DNA of 36,070 nt, from contig QZLH01000891.1 of NCBI GenBank assembly GCA_003833135.1, positions 1-36,070 on the forward strand, written 5' to 3'. This stretch comes from Oehlia diaphana. Taxonomy: Eukaryota; Glomeromycota; Glomeromycetes; Glomerales; Glomeraceae. Below the pieces are notes generated by a model. The model did not search any database and was not told the DNA's origin. It saw only the letters and a list, made by a program, of their open reading frames with translations. The position numbers were made by a program, and so were the translations under genes. Shown piece by piece: positions 10,848 to 19,930 of this stretch; the stretch's first letter is position 1; every line of letters starts with the position of its first letter.

Positions 10848-13007
10848 ATGCCTCCCCATACTTCATTACATTATACAATGCCACCTAATACAACAAATTC
10901 AAAGTCCACAGCAACGACAGCCAATAGCGGCACAACTCAAATGAATACCAGTAATAAATCTTCTTCCACGCCATCAAAGACATCCCGACAAAGGAGAGCA
11001 GTCTCATCATCTTATGTTTTTGCACCTAGTTGGTTAAATTTAAATAATAATAAGTCTGGAACCCCTACAACAGTATTAAGTTCAGCTTATGTATCAACAA
11101 CTGAAGAAAAATCTGTAAAGGAGGAGGTAAAAGGGGTGGGTGCGTCAAAGAAGGAAGGATTTGGTGGTATTCGACAGGCCAAGGAAGGTTTAGTAAAAGG
11201 TAAGAATCATTTTTTCCTGGCCTATATTTGTAAGATCAAGAATTAAAAATAAAATAGGAATTAGGAAAAAAAAAAATTTGGTTGGTGGTTGAATTAGTTT
11301 CCAAAAAAATTTTTTAGGTTAAGAATCTGGCTTTCCTTTATGGAATGCTCTTGTGACACGGACCCAACTCTTATTTTTTAATTTTTTATTCTCATACAAA
11401 ATGTGAATTCTGTGATTTGCATTTTCAGATGGCAGTTCCTCTCTCAATCGTTCAGCTACCCCACTTTTGTCAACTCGATCAAAATCACGAGATTTATCTA
11501 GTTCTCGATCATCTGCTTTTGGCGAAACGGAAAATCATGAGGTTGTACTAGTATTATTTATTATAAATTTTTTATATTAAAAAAAAGTTATTTATTAACA
11601 TATTACTTTTAATTTCACGTTTAGTCATCAGTTAAGTTACATGGCCGATCCCGTTCTGTTTCTCAAGTTAATCAATCTACTCCAACAACTTCATCAAGCT
11701 TTGATAAGAATTTTGTAAGTTATTTAATTCTATTATTATTTTATTATAAATAAAAATTTTTTTACTAAACTTTTATATAATTATAATTATTATAGCCGAC
11801 ATTGGCGAAAAAGAAACAATTGAATTTGTCTGTAGATCTTCCGGCAAAAAATGTTGAAAATATTTGGGGTAAATTTCTTATATATTTGAAGATTAGAAAT
11901 TTCATTGTATTTTTTTTTTCAATTCGTACTTAATTTAATTATTTATTAATATTAGCAAATTTAGAAGCAAAATCAAAGTTACTTTCACCGACTTCTACAC
12001 CAAATGCTGAAGAAAATATAAAATTCAGTATTCCCAACATAGATAATGAACCGGAATTAGAGAGACGTATGTCCCTGGTACCCAAAGTAGAAAGCGGTAA
12101 ATTAGATGGAAAAAGACCTAAGCACTCCATTAAACGCAAAACTAGTCGATCATTGTCAGTAGATAGTGTAGCTCGAGGTACCAACGGAAGTTCAGTTTTT
12201 GGATTTGGTGTAGGGATTGGTATACCAAACGGCCGATCCCTTGGACAGACACAGAATGCTAGATCTTATCTTAGAGAGAATACAGCTAAACCTATTAGCT
12301 CCCAACCTCAAAGACAAAGAGCGGCATCTATTTCTGCATCAAATGGAATAAAAAAGATATCAGTTACAACTCCTCGTATGGGTAGTTTTGGTCAATCAAC
12401 TATAACAGGGAGAAAATCGAGTATTGGGGGTAATTCAAAATATTTATGGAGTAATGCCACGATGGGAAAAATGGGATCTTTCAAAATTTTTACGGAGGAG
12501 GAGGAAGAAGAAGAGGAAGAACTCTTGAATGATAGAAAAGAAGTTAATGTTAATGATTGTGATCACATTGAGGAGGAGGAGGAGGAAGATGAAGAAAACA
12601 TTAACAATAATACATGTGATAAAAAAGCTTCGGTTAAAGTTAATCAAAATAATTATCATACCGATGAATCACCATCATCATCACCTACCTCCTCCTCTCT
12701 TGAACGTGAAGAGAAATTTCTTCTTGAATTAGGATGGAAAAAACCATATAATAAAGATACTGATAGCAAAGAATGGGCCATCACAGAAGAAGAAAAACGA
12801 TTCTTTGTGAATTTTGTCCGAACTTTGAATGGCATTTCAGTTTCAGAAAAAAATGAAGCTGAAGAGTTATCTTATAATGAGATTAATAATGCAAAGAGAA
12901 AATGGGCGGCTTTATTAAAGAATTTTAAGAATATGAATAGAGATAAAATGTTTATGGGATGTTATCAATCCAATGGAAAACGCGTCACATTTAATGATGA
13001 GAATTAA
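10848..13007 (+). CDS. GPBP1: Vasculin-like protein (GPBP1 family)
   Basis: Five exons join in frame: 10848-11199, 11429-11550, 11625-11714, 11796-11868 and 11956-13007, giving 562 aa. The donor of exon 2 is uncertain (11540 or 11550, both in frame). Two separate anchors fit animal vasculin/GPBP1 proteins. The first is an N-terminal YVFAPSWLNL (about 56-65; compare DFAPAWLNF in GPBP1). The second is a C-terminal block near 460-510, SSLEREEKFLLELGW followed by an acidic spacer and ITEEEKRFF (compare SSLEAEHRLLKEMGW ... LTEDE). Between them the chain is Ser/Arg/Lys-rich and probably disordered, with repeated RSRS, KTSRSLS and RAASIS sites and two poly-glutamate runs (near 393-402 and 420-426). 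Animal GPBP1 binds GC-rich promoters and acts in the nucleus; the same role here is inference. The ATG at 10848 fits, since the conserved motif lies downstream of it. Confidence 0.78.
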
Positions 13008-13034
13008 AGAAACAGAAATAGTTAGCTATTAATA

Positions 13035-13035
<1 letters not shown>

Positions 13036-13103
<68 letters not shown>

Positions 13104-13125
13104 ATATATATTTTTTTATAAAAAA

Positions 13126-13157
<32 letters not shown>
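13036..13157. repeat. 66-nt A tract followed by about 28-nt T tract
   Basis: An uninterrupted A run (13036-13101) starts 28 bases after the vasculin-like stop codon. After a short AT spacer and a second A run comes a T run (about 13130-13157). Further A and T runs follow at 13206-13223 and 13243-13264. The lengths of such runs are often unreliable in assemblies. Confidence 0.8.
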
Positions 13158-13264
13158 CTCTGAGAATGTGTAGTAATAAGATTTTTTTTTTATTAATTGC
13201 GGACAAAAAAAAAAAAAAAAAAATTCACCTTTTTTTGAAATTTTTTTTTTTTTTTTTTTTTTTT

Positions 13265-14769
13265 AACATGTCTTTTAACTTGATTTTGCATTAAGATTAA
13301 TTAATTAGTTGAAAACAAAAAGTCAATTAATTAATTAATCAAAGTTTTTATGATTTTTTATTATTTAAATAAAATCAATTTTGCAAGTGGCACAGTAAAT
13401 GTACGAAGTGCTCACATGATTTTTTAAAAAAATAATGCGCAGCGCAGATAGATTTTTTTTTTTTTTATTTGTTATTGAAGTTAAAAATGGCTTAGCCGTC
13501 AAATATTAATAAATATTTGTGGCAGTGTGCTGAGCCACAAGAAATAAAGACAATTTGGCTTTGGGCTTTGACAAGCAGCCCGAATGGCTGTTTTTTTTTA
13601 AAAAAAAAAAACAAAAATAAAAATAAAAAAAAGCAAAAAATTTAATTGTGGCGAATGAATTACCTATTTAATCGTGACCCTTAATATCAAATGCAAATGG
13701 AAAATTCTATTATAATCAAGTTGTAAAACGTTTTACTATTTATTAGTATTAACTGTATTTTTTACTTTCCTTGATCCCCCCTTTTTTTTAATTTGGAGGA
13801 TAGGAATGTTTGTTTGTTACTTTTTTGTTATCACATTAAATAGATAATATTTAAAGATCGACATTCGGAATCTATTTTCTCAAAAAGATATTTGGCTGAA
13901 AAAAATAATGTAGGACGAAAGTTTATTTATGTACAACTTATACAAGTTACCGGTAAGTACTCATAAAGGTTGCAAAATTGAATCATTATGCAATGCAACG
14001 AAATGTAAAACGATATTTTTGTCCTTTTGAAAATGTTTGTTGAACATCATATATATATATATTTTTTTAAAAAAAAATAATTAAACTTTTCTTAAATACG
14101 AAAGTGTAAGTGTTTCAGATTCTTTTATTTATCTTTAAGTAGGGAAATTAATTAAGAAACAATGTAAAATTTAAGAATAAAGTTATTGCACCTTGCATTT
14201 AATACATTATATCGTCATATGATTTAAGAGACGAGTAAATTTTTTATCTCGTTTCAAAATTGAAAGATGAAATTGAAAAGATGACGAGAAATTTAAGAAA
14301 ATTGGAAGAAAAAAAAAAATTAAAAATAGTTTATATTAAACTATAATAAGAGGAATGATTTATTATTACACACAAGTTATGCTGTGGCTTTTCTTTTTTT
14401 CTACGGTAAAATGGAAAAACCATTGATTATTTAATGATTATCCTTTTAATTAATTTATTTAGTAATTTTAAAAGAAACGGCTAAAAATATTTTATGAATT
14501 TTAGTTTTTTTTTAATATCAATGAAATCATTAAAATTTTCATAAATTAACTATTCAAATCGAGAATAGATAGAATGGACCCTTTTATAAATTTAATATAC
14601 AAATCAAATCTAAACTTTTTAAAGTAATTTTAAGTCGATTTATGAAAAAAAATTATTTTATAAAAACAATTGTTTTACAATTAAAGTTACACTTATTTAT
14701 ACAATAATCATTATTAAAAAACTTGAAAAAAAAAATGAAATGATCACAAGAGAAAATTCTTGGAAAAAA
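13265..14769. other. Intergenic AT-rich spacer before the peptide array
   Basis: No coding frame is visible. A short inverted repeat TTGTGGC ... GCCACAA lies at about 13518-13541 and resembles the GCCAC/GTGGC hairpins found 3' of the peptide genes. TTAATTAA runs occur at 13299-13340. Confidence 0.45.
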
Positions 14770-14774
14770 TTTCA

Positions 14775-15022
14775 ATATAAAAGTGAGCTCGAATTGACCT
14801 TCTCTCTCTCATAGTCCTTTTTCAAAAAAAAAAAAAAAAGACTTTCAAAAATATAATTATAATAATATTAATAATAATTCCATTTTTAAATTCTCTTACC
14901 TTTTAATTGTAATATTTTTCTGTAAGTCTTTATTATCCTTTACATTTACATTTATAATTAATACCGTTAATTTTGATAATAATCGTTAATAACTTGTTGA
15001 CCTCTTAATTTTTTTAGACAAA
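14775..15022 (+). promoter_or_regulatory. Core promoter, palindrome and 5'UTR intron of peptide gene 1
   Basis: ATATAAAAGTGAGCTC (14775-) is followed by GAATTGACC, then ATAGTCC (14811-14817) and, after an A-tract loop, GACT (14840-14843). AGTCCTTTTT can pair with AAAAAGACT. A 5'UTR intron probably runs from GTAAGTC (about 14922) to TTTTTTAG (15017). The same order precedes the four sister genes. Confidence 0.65.
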
Positions 15023-15059
15023 AAAAAAAATCTCTCGGTAATAATATAAAAATATCAAA

Positions 15060-15254
15060 ATGCAACAAATTCTCAAAGTATTTATCGTGCTCGCTTTCAT
15101 CATTGCTGTAATAGCAACCCCAGTACCTATTCAAAAACGTCAAGGTAAATCACCTAAATGTCCAACACCTCCAAAAGAAAGTTCGCAATCAGATACTTAT
15201 CCAGTATATTCAACTGGCGATGAGCTTATGCCAGTCTCTTGCCGACCGGAGTAA
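15060..15254 (+). CDS. Small secreted Kex2-processed peptide, array member 1
   Basis: This 64-aa precursor has a hydrophobic signal sequence (residues 1-19, probable cleavage after VIA) and a short TPVPIQ propeptide. A single dibasic KR site (26-27) fits Kex2-type cleavage in the Golgi. The released peptide would be 37 aa starting with Gln28, which could cyclise to pyroglutamate. It has two cysteines (34 and 61), able to form one disulfide, around a core SDTYPV...GDELMP. It is nearly identical in leader and close in mature sequence to member 2. No introns interrupt the coding sequence. Its function is unknown; effector, pheromone-like signal or antimicrobial peptide are all possible. I do not recognise the family by name. 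Confidence 0.85.
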   Translation: MQQILKVFIVLAFIIAVIATPVPIQKRQGKSPKCPTPPKESSQSDTYPVYSTGDELMPVSCRPE

Positions 15255-15420
15255 AAAAAAAAAATTATTGTATTATATAATCAAATATTTGTATAAATTT
15301 ATTTTATTGGAAATTAATATTACCTATTTTCGGTTTTTTTTATTTTAATTATTTGTAATTATTTATTTATTTTCTTTTTTTCTTATAAATAAAAAATATA
15401 TTAATTAAATATTTTGATAA

Positions 15421-15450
15421 GCCACACTTTACTTTAAATGTATAACATAT
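15421..15450 (+). promoter_or_regulatory. Conserved 3' block of peptide gene 1
   Basis: GCCACACTTT (15421-15430) followed by TGTATAACAT lies about 167 bases after the stop codon, the same spacing as in the sister genes. The first half of the hairpin seen after gene 2 is kept, but the pairing half is missing. It is probably near the 3' end of the mRNA. Confidence 0.5.
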
Positions 15451-15771
15451 TTTTTAAAAATATGGATAAAATACAAAAAAGAAATCGTATAGAAATAAAT
15501 GAACCATGGGAGAAACATAGAATTTCAATTTTTAGTAAGAAACTTCCAAATGAGTGAATTTGATTGACAACTATTTGAACAATGATTTTTTTAACAACGT
15601 TTTTGCATTAAAATTTACACAAAAAAGATAAGAATGAGGAATGATATCATTCATAAAAAAAAACCTGCATTTAAGGTTTTTTTTTTAGATTTTTTTTAAA
15701 AATACTTAACTTTTTTTTTACTTTTTTTAAAATTTAAAATTTATAAATTTTTAATTTTAGATCAAAATTTT

Positions 15772-16021
15772 TGTATATATATGAGTTCAATTTGACAAAG
15801 TCTTTCATTATAGTCTGAAGACTTTTTTTCAAAACAAAAAAAAACCCCGAAATTACAAAAAATAACAAATAATTAATTTAAAATAATGAATAACAGAATA
15901 ACGTTAATAACGTAATATCATAATACTATAATCATAATCCATAATTTTTCTTTATAATAAGTAGGTACCCTTTTTTTTATATTAGATAATTTTTTTTAAA
16001 AAACCAATTCTTATTGTTTAG
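15772..16021 (+). promoter_or_regulatory. Core promoter, palindrome and 5'UTR intron of peptide gene 2
   Basis: TATATATATGAGTTCAA (15774-) is followed by TTTGACAAAG and CATTATAGTCTGAAGACTTT. AGTCT and AGACT (15812-15823) form an inverted repeat around GA. A probable 5'UTR acceptor is TTGTTTAG (16020), 13 bases before the ATG. The donor is less clear than in the other copies. Confidence 0.65.
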
Positions 16022-16033
16022 ACGAAAAAAAAA

Positions 16034-16222
16034 ATGCAACAAATTCTTAAAATATTTATTGTGCTCGCTTTCATAATTGCTGTAATAGCAACTCCAGTAC
16101 CTGTTCAAAAACGTCAAAGTAAATCACCTAAATGTCCAACACCTCCAAAAGAAAGTACAGAATCAGATACTTATCCAGTATCTTCAGATGGTGATGAACT
16201 TATGCCATTCAATTGTTCGTGA
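16034..16222 (+). CDS. Small secreted Kex2-processed peptide, array member 2
   Basis: This 62-aa precursor has signal residues 1-19, propeptide TPVPVQ and KR at 26-27. The mature peptide is 35 aa, beginning with Gln28, with cysteines at 34 and 61. It differs from member 1 mainly in the last third (SSDGDELMPFNCS against YSTGDELMPVSC), so the two are recent duplicates 974 bases apart. The ATG is the only one in frame ahead of the signal sequence. The core SDTYPV and the GDELMP block are unchanged. Confidence 0.86.
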   Translation: MQQILKIFIVLAFIIAVIATPVPVQKRQSKSPKCPTPPKESTESDTYPVSSDGDELMPFNCS

Positions 16223-16380
16223 TGAATATATTTTTGTAATTATATGTACAGTACTAGTATTTATATATATATATATATGTATATGTATATTCTTTTTCTT
16301 TCTTTTTTTTTGTATTTTAATATTGTTAGAATGAATTATATGAATTTGTATCAAATAATAAATTATTTTACTACTTTTTA

Positions 16381-16412
16381 GCCACACTTTGTGGCATAAT
16401 TTTGTGTGTAAC
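16381..16412 (+). promoter_or_regulatory. 3' hairpin and GTGTAAC block of peptide gene 2
   Basis: GCCACACTTTGTGGC (16381-16395) is a perfect 6-bp stem with a three-base loop. It is followed by ATAATTTT and GTGTAAC (16406-16412). It lies 159 bases after the stop. The same block, with a different loop, follows gene 3. Confidence 0.6.
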
Positions 16413-16770
16413 GTTAAAAAGAATTATTTACTGTGTGATACTAAAGAATCATTGGAACTTTTTGATAATGAACTTTTTGAATTTTTTTGAATTTTATTGA
16501 ATTTCAAAAAGTTCAAATTCTCATTATTGATCTGATATTATCTAATATAACAAAAATAGCTACATACAGAACAATGAAATGTACAGTATATAAATATCCG
16601 GAATTTTATCTCTATTGAATGAACTAAAGAGGGATTGGCGTTTTTTTAAAAAAATAAAATTTTCACCATATTTTTTTTTTTTTTAATTAAAATATTACCG
16701 CCACATACAGTACGCCACAAAGAAATGATCAATTCATGCGATAACCCATTTTTCTTTTCGAAAAGATTTT

Positions 16771-16790
16771 CTAAGCCAATCTAAGCTTTT
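16771..16790 (+). promoter_or_regulatory. Conserved distal promoter block upstream of peptide gene 3
   Basis: CTAAGCCAATCTAAGCTTTT contains a near-direct repeat of CTAAGC and lies about 130 bases before the TATA box of gene 3. It recurs with one change at 17777-17796 before gene 4. Confidence 0.5.
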
Positions 16791-16901
16791 GTCATAACAC
16801 CTTAAAAGCCAGTTTTTGGAATTATACGTATTATTTATTTTTTTTAATAAAAAATATGAAAAGAAAAAAGATATATATATATATTTTTAAAAAAGATTTC
16901 A

Positions 16902-17176
16902 TATATAAACGAGCATGAATCGACTGATTTTTTCATTATAGTCTGAAGACTTTATTTATTTTCGAAAAAAAATAAAAATATAAAATAAAAATAATAATTA
17001 AAAACATCAAAAACATCAAAAACATCGAAACATTGAAACATCGAAACATTGAAACATTGAAAAATCGAAACATCGAAATATCGAAATATCGCGTAATTTT
17101 TCTAGTAAGTTTCAAATTCACATTTCACATTTAGATTTTTAAAAAATTAAAAGTGTTAACTCTACTTTTTTTATAG
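16902..17176 (+). promoter_or_regulatory. Core promoter, palindrome and 5'UTR intron of peptide gene 3
   Basis: TATATAAACGAGCATGAA (16902-) is followed by TCGACTGATT and CATTATAGTCTGAAGACTTT (inverted repeat 16940-16951). A 5'UTR intron runs from GTAAGTTTC (about 17106) to TTTTTATAG (17176). The 16982-17090 stretch is a local repeat of AACATCGAAAC-like units. Confidence 0.65.
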
Positions 17177-17193
17177 AAAAAAAACGTAACAGA

Positions 17194-17355
17194 ATGCAAC
17201 AAATCTTCAAAGTATTTATTGTTATTCTCGCTTTTATTATTGCCGTAATTGCATTACCTATTCAAAAAAGATGTGTCCCATGTCATTGTGGTAGTTTACT
17301 ATCAGATAAATGTCCAGTAAAATCATGTCATAATGGTAAACTCTGCTATTATTAA
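17194..17355 (+). CDS. Small secreted cysteine-rich Kex2-processed peptide, array member 3
   Basis: This 53-aa precursor is easy to overlook because it is so short. Residues 1-20 are the family signal sequence (MQQIFKVFIVILAFIIAVIA), followed by LPIQ and KR (25-26). The mature 27-aa peptide has six cysteines (27, 30, 32, 40, 45, 51), enough for three disulfides, and shares nothing with the two-cysteine sisters. The leader is conserved up to the KR site and the sequence changes completely right after it. The promoter, 5'UTR intron and 3' block are those of the family, so it is expected to be expressed in the same way. A compact knotted or defensin-like fold is possible but not shown. Confidence 0.85.
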   Translation: MQQIFKVFIVILAFIIAVIALPIQKRCVPCHCGSLLSDKCPVKSCHNGKLCYY

Positions 17356-17554
17356 CTACTATGTAAATTAGGAATTTATAGGAAAAAATTCTTTTTCTTA
17401 TTGATAATCATTTATGATTTATTCTTCATCTTTATCTTTATTTCTTTTTTATTTCTTTATTTCCTTCTTTTTTACTTTTTACTTTTATTAATTGAGAAAA
17501 TATTTCATAAAAATATTTTCTCAAATCGCGTCAATAATTCTGTGGACAAGACAA

Positions 17555-17591
17555 GCCACACTCTTATGTGGCATAATTTTCTACGTGTAAC
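17555..17591 (+). promoter_or_regulatory. 3' hairpin and GTGTAAC block of peptide gene 3
   Basis: GCCACA-CTCTTA-TGTGGC (17555-17572) keeps the stem of the gene 2 hairpin with a different loop. It is followed by ATAATTTTC and GTGTAAC (17585-17591), 200 bases after the stop. The preceding GTGGACAAG could pair with the same CCAC, so two exclusive hairpins are possible. Confidence 0.6.
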
Positions 17592-17776
17592 AATGTGTAA
17601 CACTTTTAACTTTAATAAAAAGCAACCCGTATAATACGTAATATTAATAATATTTAAATAATAACTAACAATACTTAATAAATAAAAGAAAAGTCATTTG
17701 TCACATGAAATATGAAATAACATACACCCATTACACCTTTTTGATTTTGTTTACATAAAGATGCAAGCCATTTTCT

Positions 17777-17796
17777 CTAAGCCAACCTAAGCTTTT
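17777..17796 (+). promoter_or_regulatory. Conserved distal promoter block upstream of peptide gene 4
   Basis: CTAAGCCAACCTAAGCTTTT matches the block before gene 3 at 19 of 20 bases and sits about 145 bases before the TATA box. Confidence 0.5.
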
Positions 17797-17921
17797 TTTC
17801 AAGGGAAAACTTTTTCTCCCCATGTTACACTTATTTTATTCAAAAGAAATAAAATAAAATAAAATAATTTAATTGTAAATTTAATTATTAAATTAATAAA
17901 AATAATAAAACGAAAATTTCG

Positions 17922-18110
17922 TATATAAACGATCTCAAATCGACCAAGTTTTCATTATAAGTCTGAAGACTTTTAATACAAATAATAAAAAACATTGAAA
18001 TTTGAAAAATTTGAATAATAATATATGTAAGTTTAAAATTTAATAACTCTTTATTGTTAGACGCTTTATCAATAGACATTTAATGGGATAACTTTTTTTT
18101 TTTTTTGTTA
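17922..18110 (+). promoter_or_regulatory. Core promoter, palindrome and 5'UTR intron of peptide gene 4
   Basis: TATATAAACGATCTCAAA (17922-) is followed by TCGACCAAG and CATTATAAGTCTGAAGACTT (inverted repeat AAGTCT/AGACTT, 17959-17972). A donor GTAAGTTTA lies at about 18027. Acceptors are possible at TTGTTAG (18060) and TTGTTAG (18110), the latter 16 bases before the ATG. Confidence 0.65.
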
Positions 18111-18126
18111 GAAAAAAAGAATCAAA

Positions 18127-18387
18127 ATGAAACAAATTTTTAAAGTATTTATTGTGATGCTCGTTTTCATTGTTGCTGTAATGGCAACTCCGGTACCTAT
18201 TCAAAAACGTCAGGAAGCAACTGAACCAACCGAAACAGCTGAACCAACTGATCAAGGCGATCAAAGTGGTCCGCAAAGTAATCAAAATAGTCAAAGTAGT
18301 GCTGATCCATGCAATGAATCCGTATTGGAGGATAAAGTCCCTACAACATCAGAAGGACAAGATGTTAAAGTATACGGTTGCTCATAA
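18127..18387 (+). CDS. Small secreted Kex2-processed peptide, array member 4 (extended, PT/Q-rich)
   Basis: This 86-aa precursor starts MKQ instead of MQQ. It has signal residues 1-20, propeptide TPVPIQ and KR at 27-28. The mature 58-aa peptide begins with Gln29, runs through a low-complexity E/P/T/Q/S segment (30-60) and ends in a two-cysteine module (62 and 85): PCNESVLEDKVPTTSEGQDV then YGCS. The module keeps the family spacing (P near its middle, G before an acidic residue, aromatic residue just before the last Cys) but few identities. This member shows growth of the spacer between the Kex2 site and the cysteine module. Confidence 0.84.
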   Translation: MKQIFKVFIVMLVFIVAVMATPVPIQKRQEATEPTETAEPTDQGDQSGPQSNQNSQSSADPCNESVLEDKVPTTSEGQDVKVYGCS

Positions 18388-18570
18388 GTATTATAAGTAT
18401 TATTTATTTATTTATTTATTTATTTTTTTTTTTTTTATTTTTTACTTTTTTACTTTTTTACTTTTTATTTCATGTATAGAAAAATATTGTTATTAATTTA
18501 TTTTTAAATCAACGTCAAAATAAATATTTTTATTTTTATTTTATTGCTTTGCTTATTTTAAGTAATTGCT

Positions 18571-18612
18571 GTGGACAAGCCACGATTGATTTTCACTTTG
18601 TTTGTGCAACAT
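18571..18612 (+). promoter_or_regulatory. 3' block of peptide gene 4
   Basis: GTGGACAAGCCAC (18571-18583) forms a 4-bp stem and is followed by GTGCAAC (18604-18610). It lies 184 bases after the stop. GTGGACAAG is shared with the gene 3 block. Confidence 0.5.
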
Positions 18613-18779
18613 ATAAATAAATATCCAATTATTACTATTATTAAATTATCGAAAAGTACATTAACTACCTTAACAACCGTATTTTTATCAAATATAATTA
18701 ACTTTCAGCTTGTGAATTTCATTTTTCCAAAATTCCAACTTCCAAATTACCTTCCAATCGATTTAAAAAAAAAACTATA

Positions 18780-19190
18780 TATAAATATTCGCGCATAAAC
18801 AATCAATCTCGTTTAATTACTATGTTTTTTTTTTGTCCCAAATGCCGCATGAATTACTGTATGTTATACGGTTATACAATGAACTTTTTTTAGAACTTTT
18901 TTTAATTTTTTTTTTTTTTTTTTGTTTCATTAATGGTTTACACAAAAAGAATGATAAGAAAGAAAAAAATGCATTATCATATTTTTAAATTATTCTTTGA
19001 ACAGCCCAAAAGCCTCAACCTTTTTTTATAAGCCGAATTTTTTTTATTGAAAATATACAAAAATGTGTATAAGCATTACATATGCCGCATTTTTTTTTTC
19101 TTTCAAAAAAAGAAAACTTTAATTATATCTAATTATAAATTTGATTTTTTTTAGATCAAAAATAGATCGAAATTTTTTTTCAAAAAATTT
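18780..19190. other. Longer spacer before peptide gene 5, possible decayed unit
   Basis: TATATATAAATATTCGCGC near 18776-18794 resembles a family TATA region but lacks the palindrome and any coding sequence. The stretch 19000-19100 has AGCC/CCTAAGC-like words. This spacer (1.2 kb) is longer than the others, which could reflect loss of a copy. It is weakly supported. Confidence 0.25.
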
Positions 19191-19194
19191 TTTG

Positions 19195-19550
19195 TATATA
19201 AATGAGTTCAAGTTGACCTTTTGATTTTTTCTCTACAGTTCTTTACAACTCAAAGAACTTTTTTTTCAAAACAATAACAACAAATAAAAAAAAATAATAA
19301 ATAAAAAAATAAAAAACGAAAACAATAATTTAACGAAAAACAAAACGAAAAAAATAATTAAAAATACGAAATACTAAATACTGGTATTTAGTGATAAACA
19401 TTTTTAGTTATACGTAAGTTTTTCAAATCCTTTTTTTTTTTACATTTATTTACAAACACCTTTGAATCTGTTTTTTTTTAAAAAAAAAAAAATTCCTCAG
19501 TTTTCAGTATATTGACATTAAAATTTTTTTCTTTTTTAAAAAAAAGATAA
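19195..19550 (+). promoter_or_regulatory. Core promoter, variant palindrome and 5'UTR intron of peptide gene 5
   Basis: TATATAAATGAGTTCAAG (19195-) is followed by TTGACC, then AGTTCTTT (19237-19244) and AAAGAACT (19252-19259), an 8-bp inverted repeat around ACAACTC. It stands where the other genes have AGTCT/AGACT. A 5'UTR donor GTAAGTTTTT is at about 19414. The acceptor is probably the AAAAG near 19546. Confidence 0.62.
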
Positions 19551-19570
19551 AGAAACGAGACGAATCAAAA

Positions 19571-19762
19571 ATGCAACAAATCTTCAAAATTTTCATTTTG
19601 TTCGCTTTCATAATTGCTGTTATAGCAACTCCAGTACCTGTGCAAAAACGTCAAGACCATAAATGTCCACCATCATCACCGGAAATTAATCAATCGGATA
19701 CTTTTCCAGTAACTTCCGATCCTACGGCACCCGACGGACTTAAACCTTTTAATTGTCCCTAA
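19571..19762 (+). CDS. Small secreted Kex2-processed peptide, array member 5
   Basis: This 63-aa precursor has signal residues 1-19, propeptide TPVPVQ and KR at 26-27. The mature 36-aa peptide begins with Gln28, with cysteines at 32 and 62. It keeps SDTFPV and PFNC, but has a five-residue change and insertion in the middle (TSDPTAPDGLKP replaces SSDGDELMP). It is intermediate in divergence between members 1/2 and member 4. It lies 1.4 kb after member 4, on the same strand. Confidence 0.85.
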   Translation: MQQIFKIFILFAFIIAVIATPVPVQKRQDHKCPPSSPEINQSDTFPVTSDPTAPDGLKPFNCP

Positions 19763-19930
19763 ATAACAAATTTTTTGTAACAAATGTACATTTTTTTTTT
19801 CTTTTTTTTTTTCTCTCTATTAGAATTCTAGAAAATACTTATTTATTTTATTAATTAATAATATTGACTGAGAATATAATCGTTAAATAAAATAATATTT
19901 TTTTTTACATTTGAATTTTTTGAAGTCCGC

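Noticed and set aside
18040..18294. 84-aa open frame antisense to peptide gene 4
   Set aside because: Shadow of the coding strand; the sense frame has signal, Kex2 site and family likeness.
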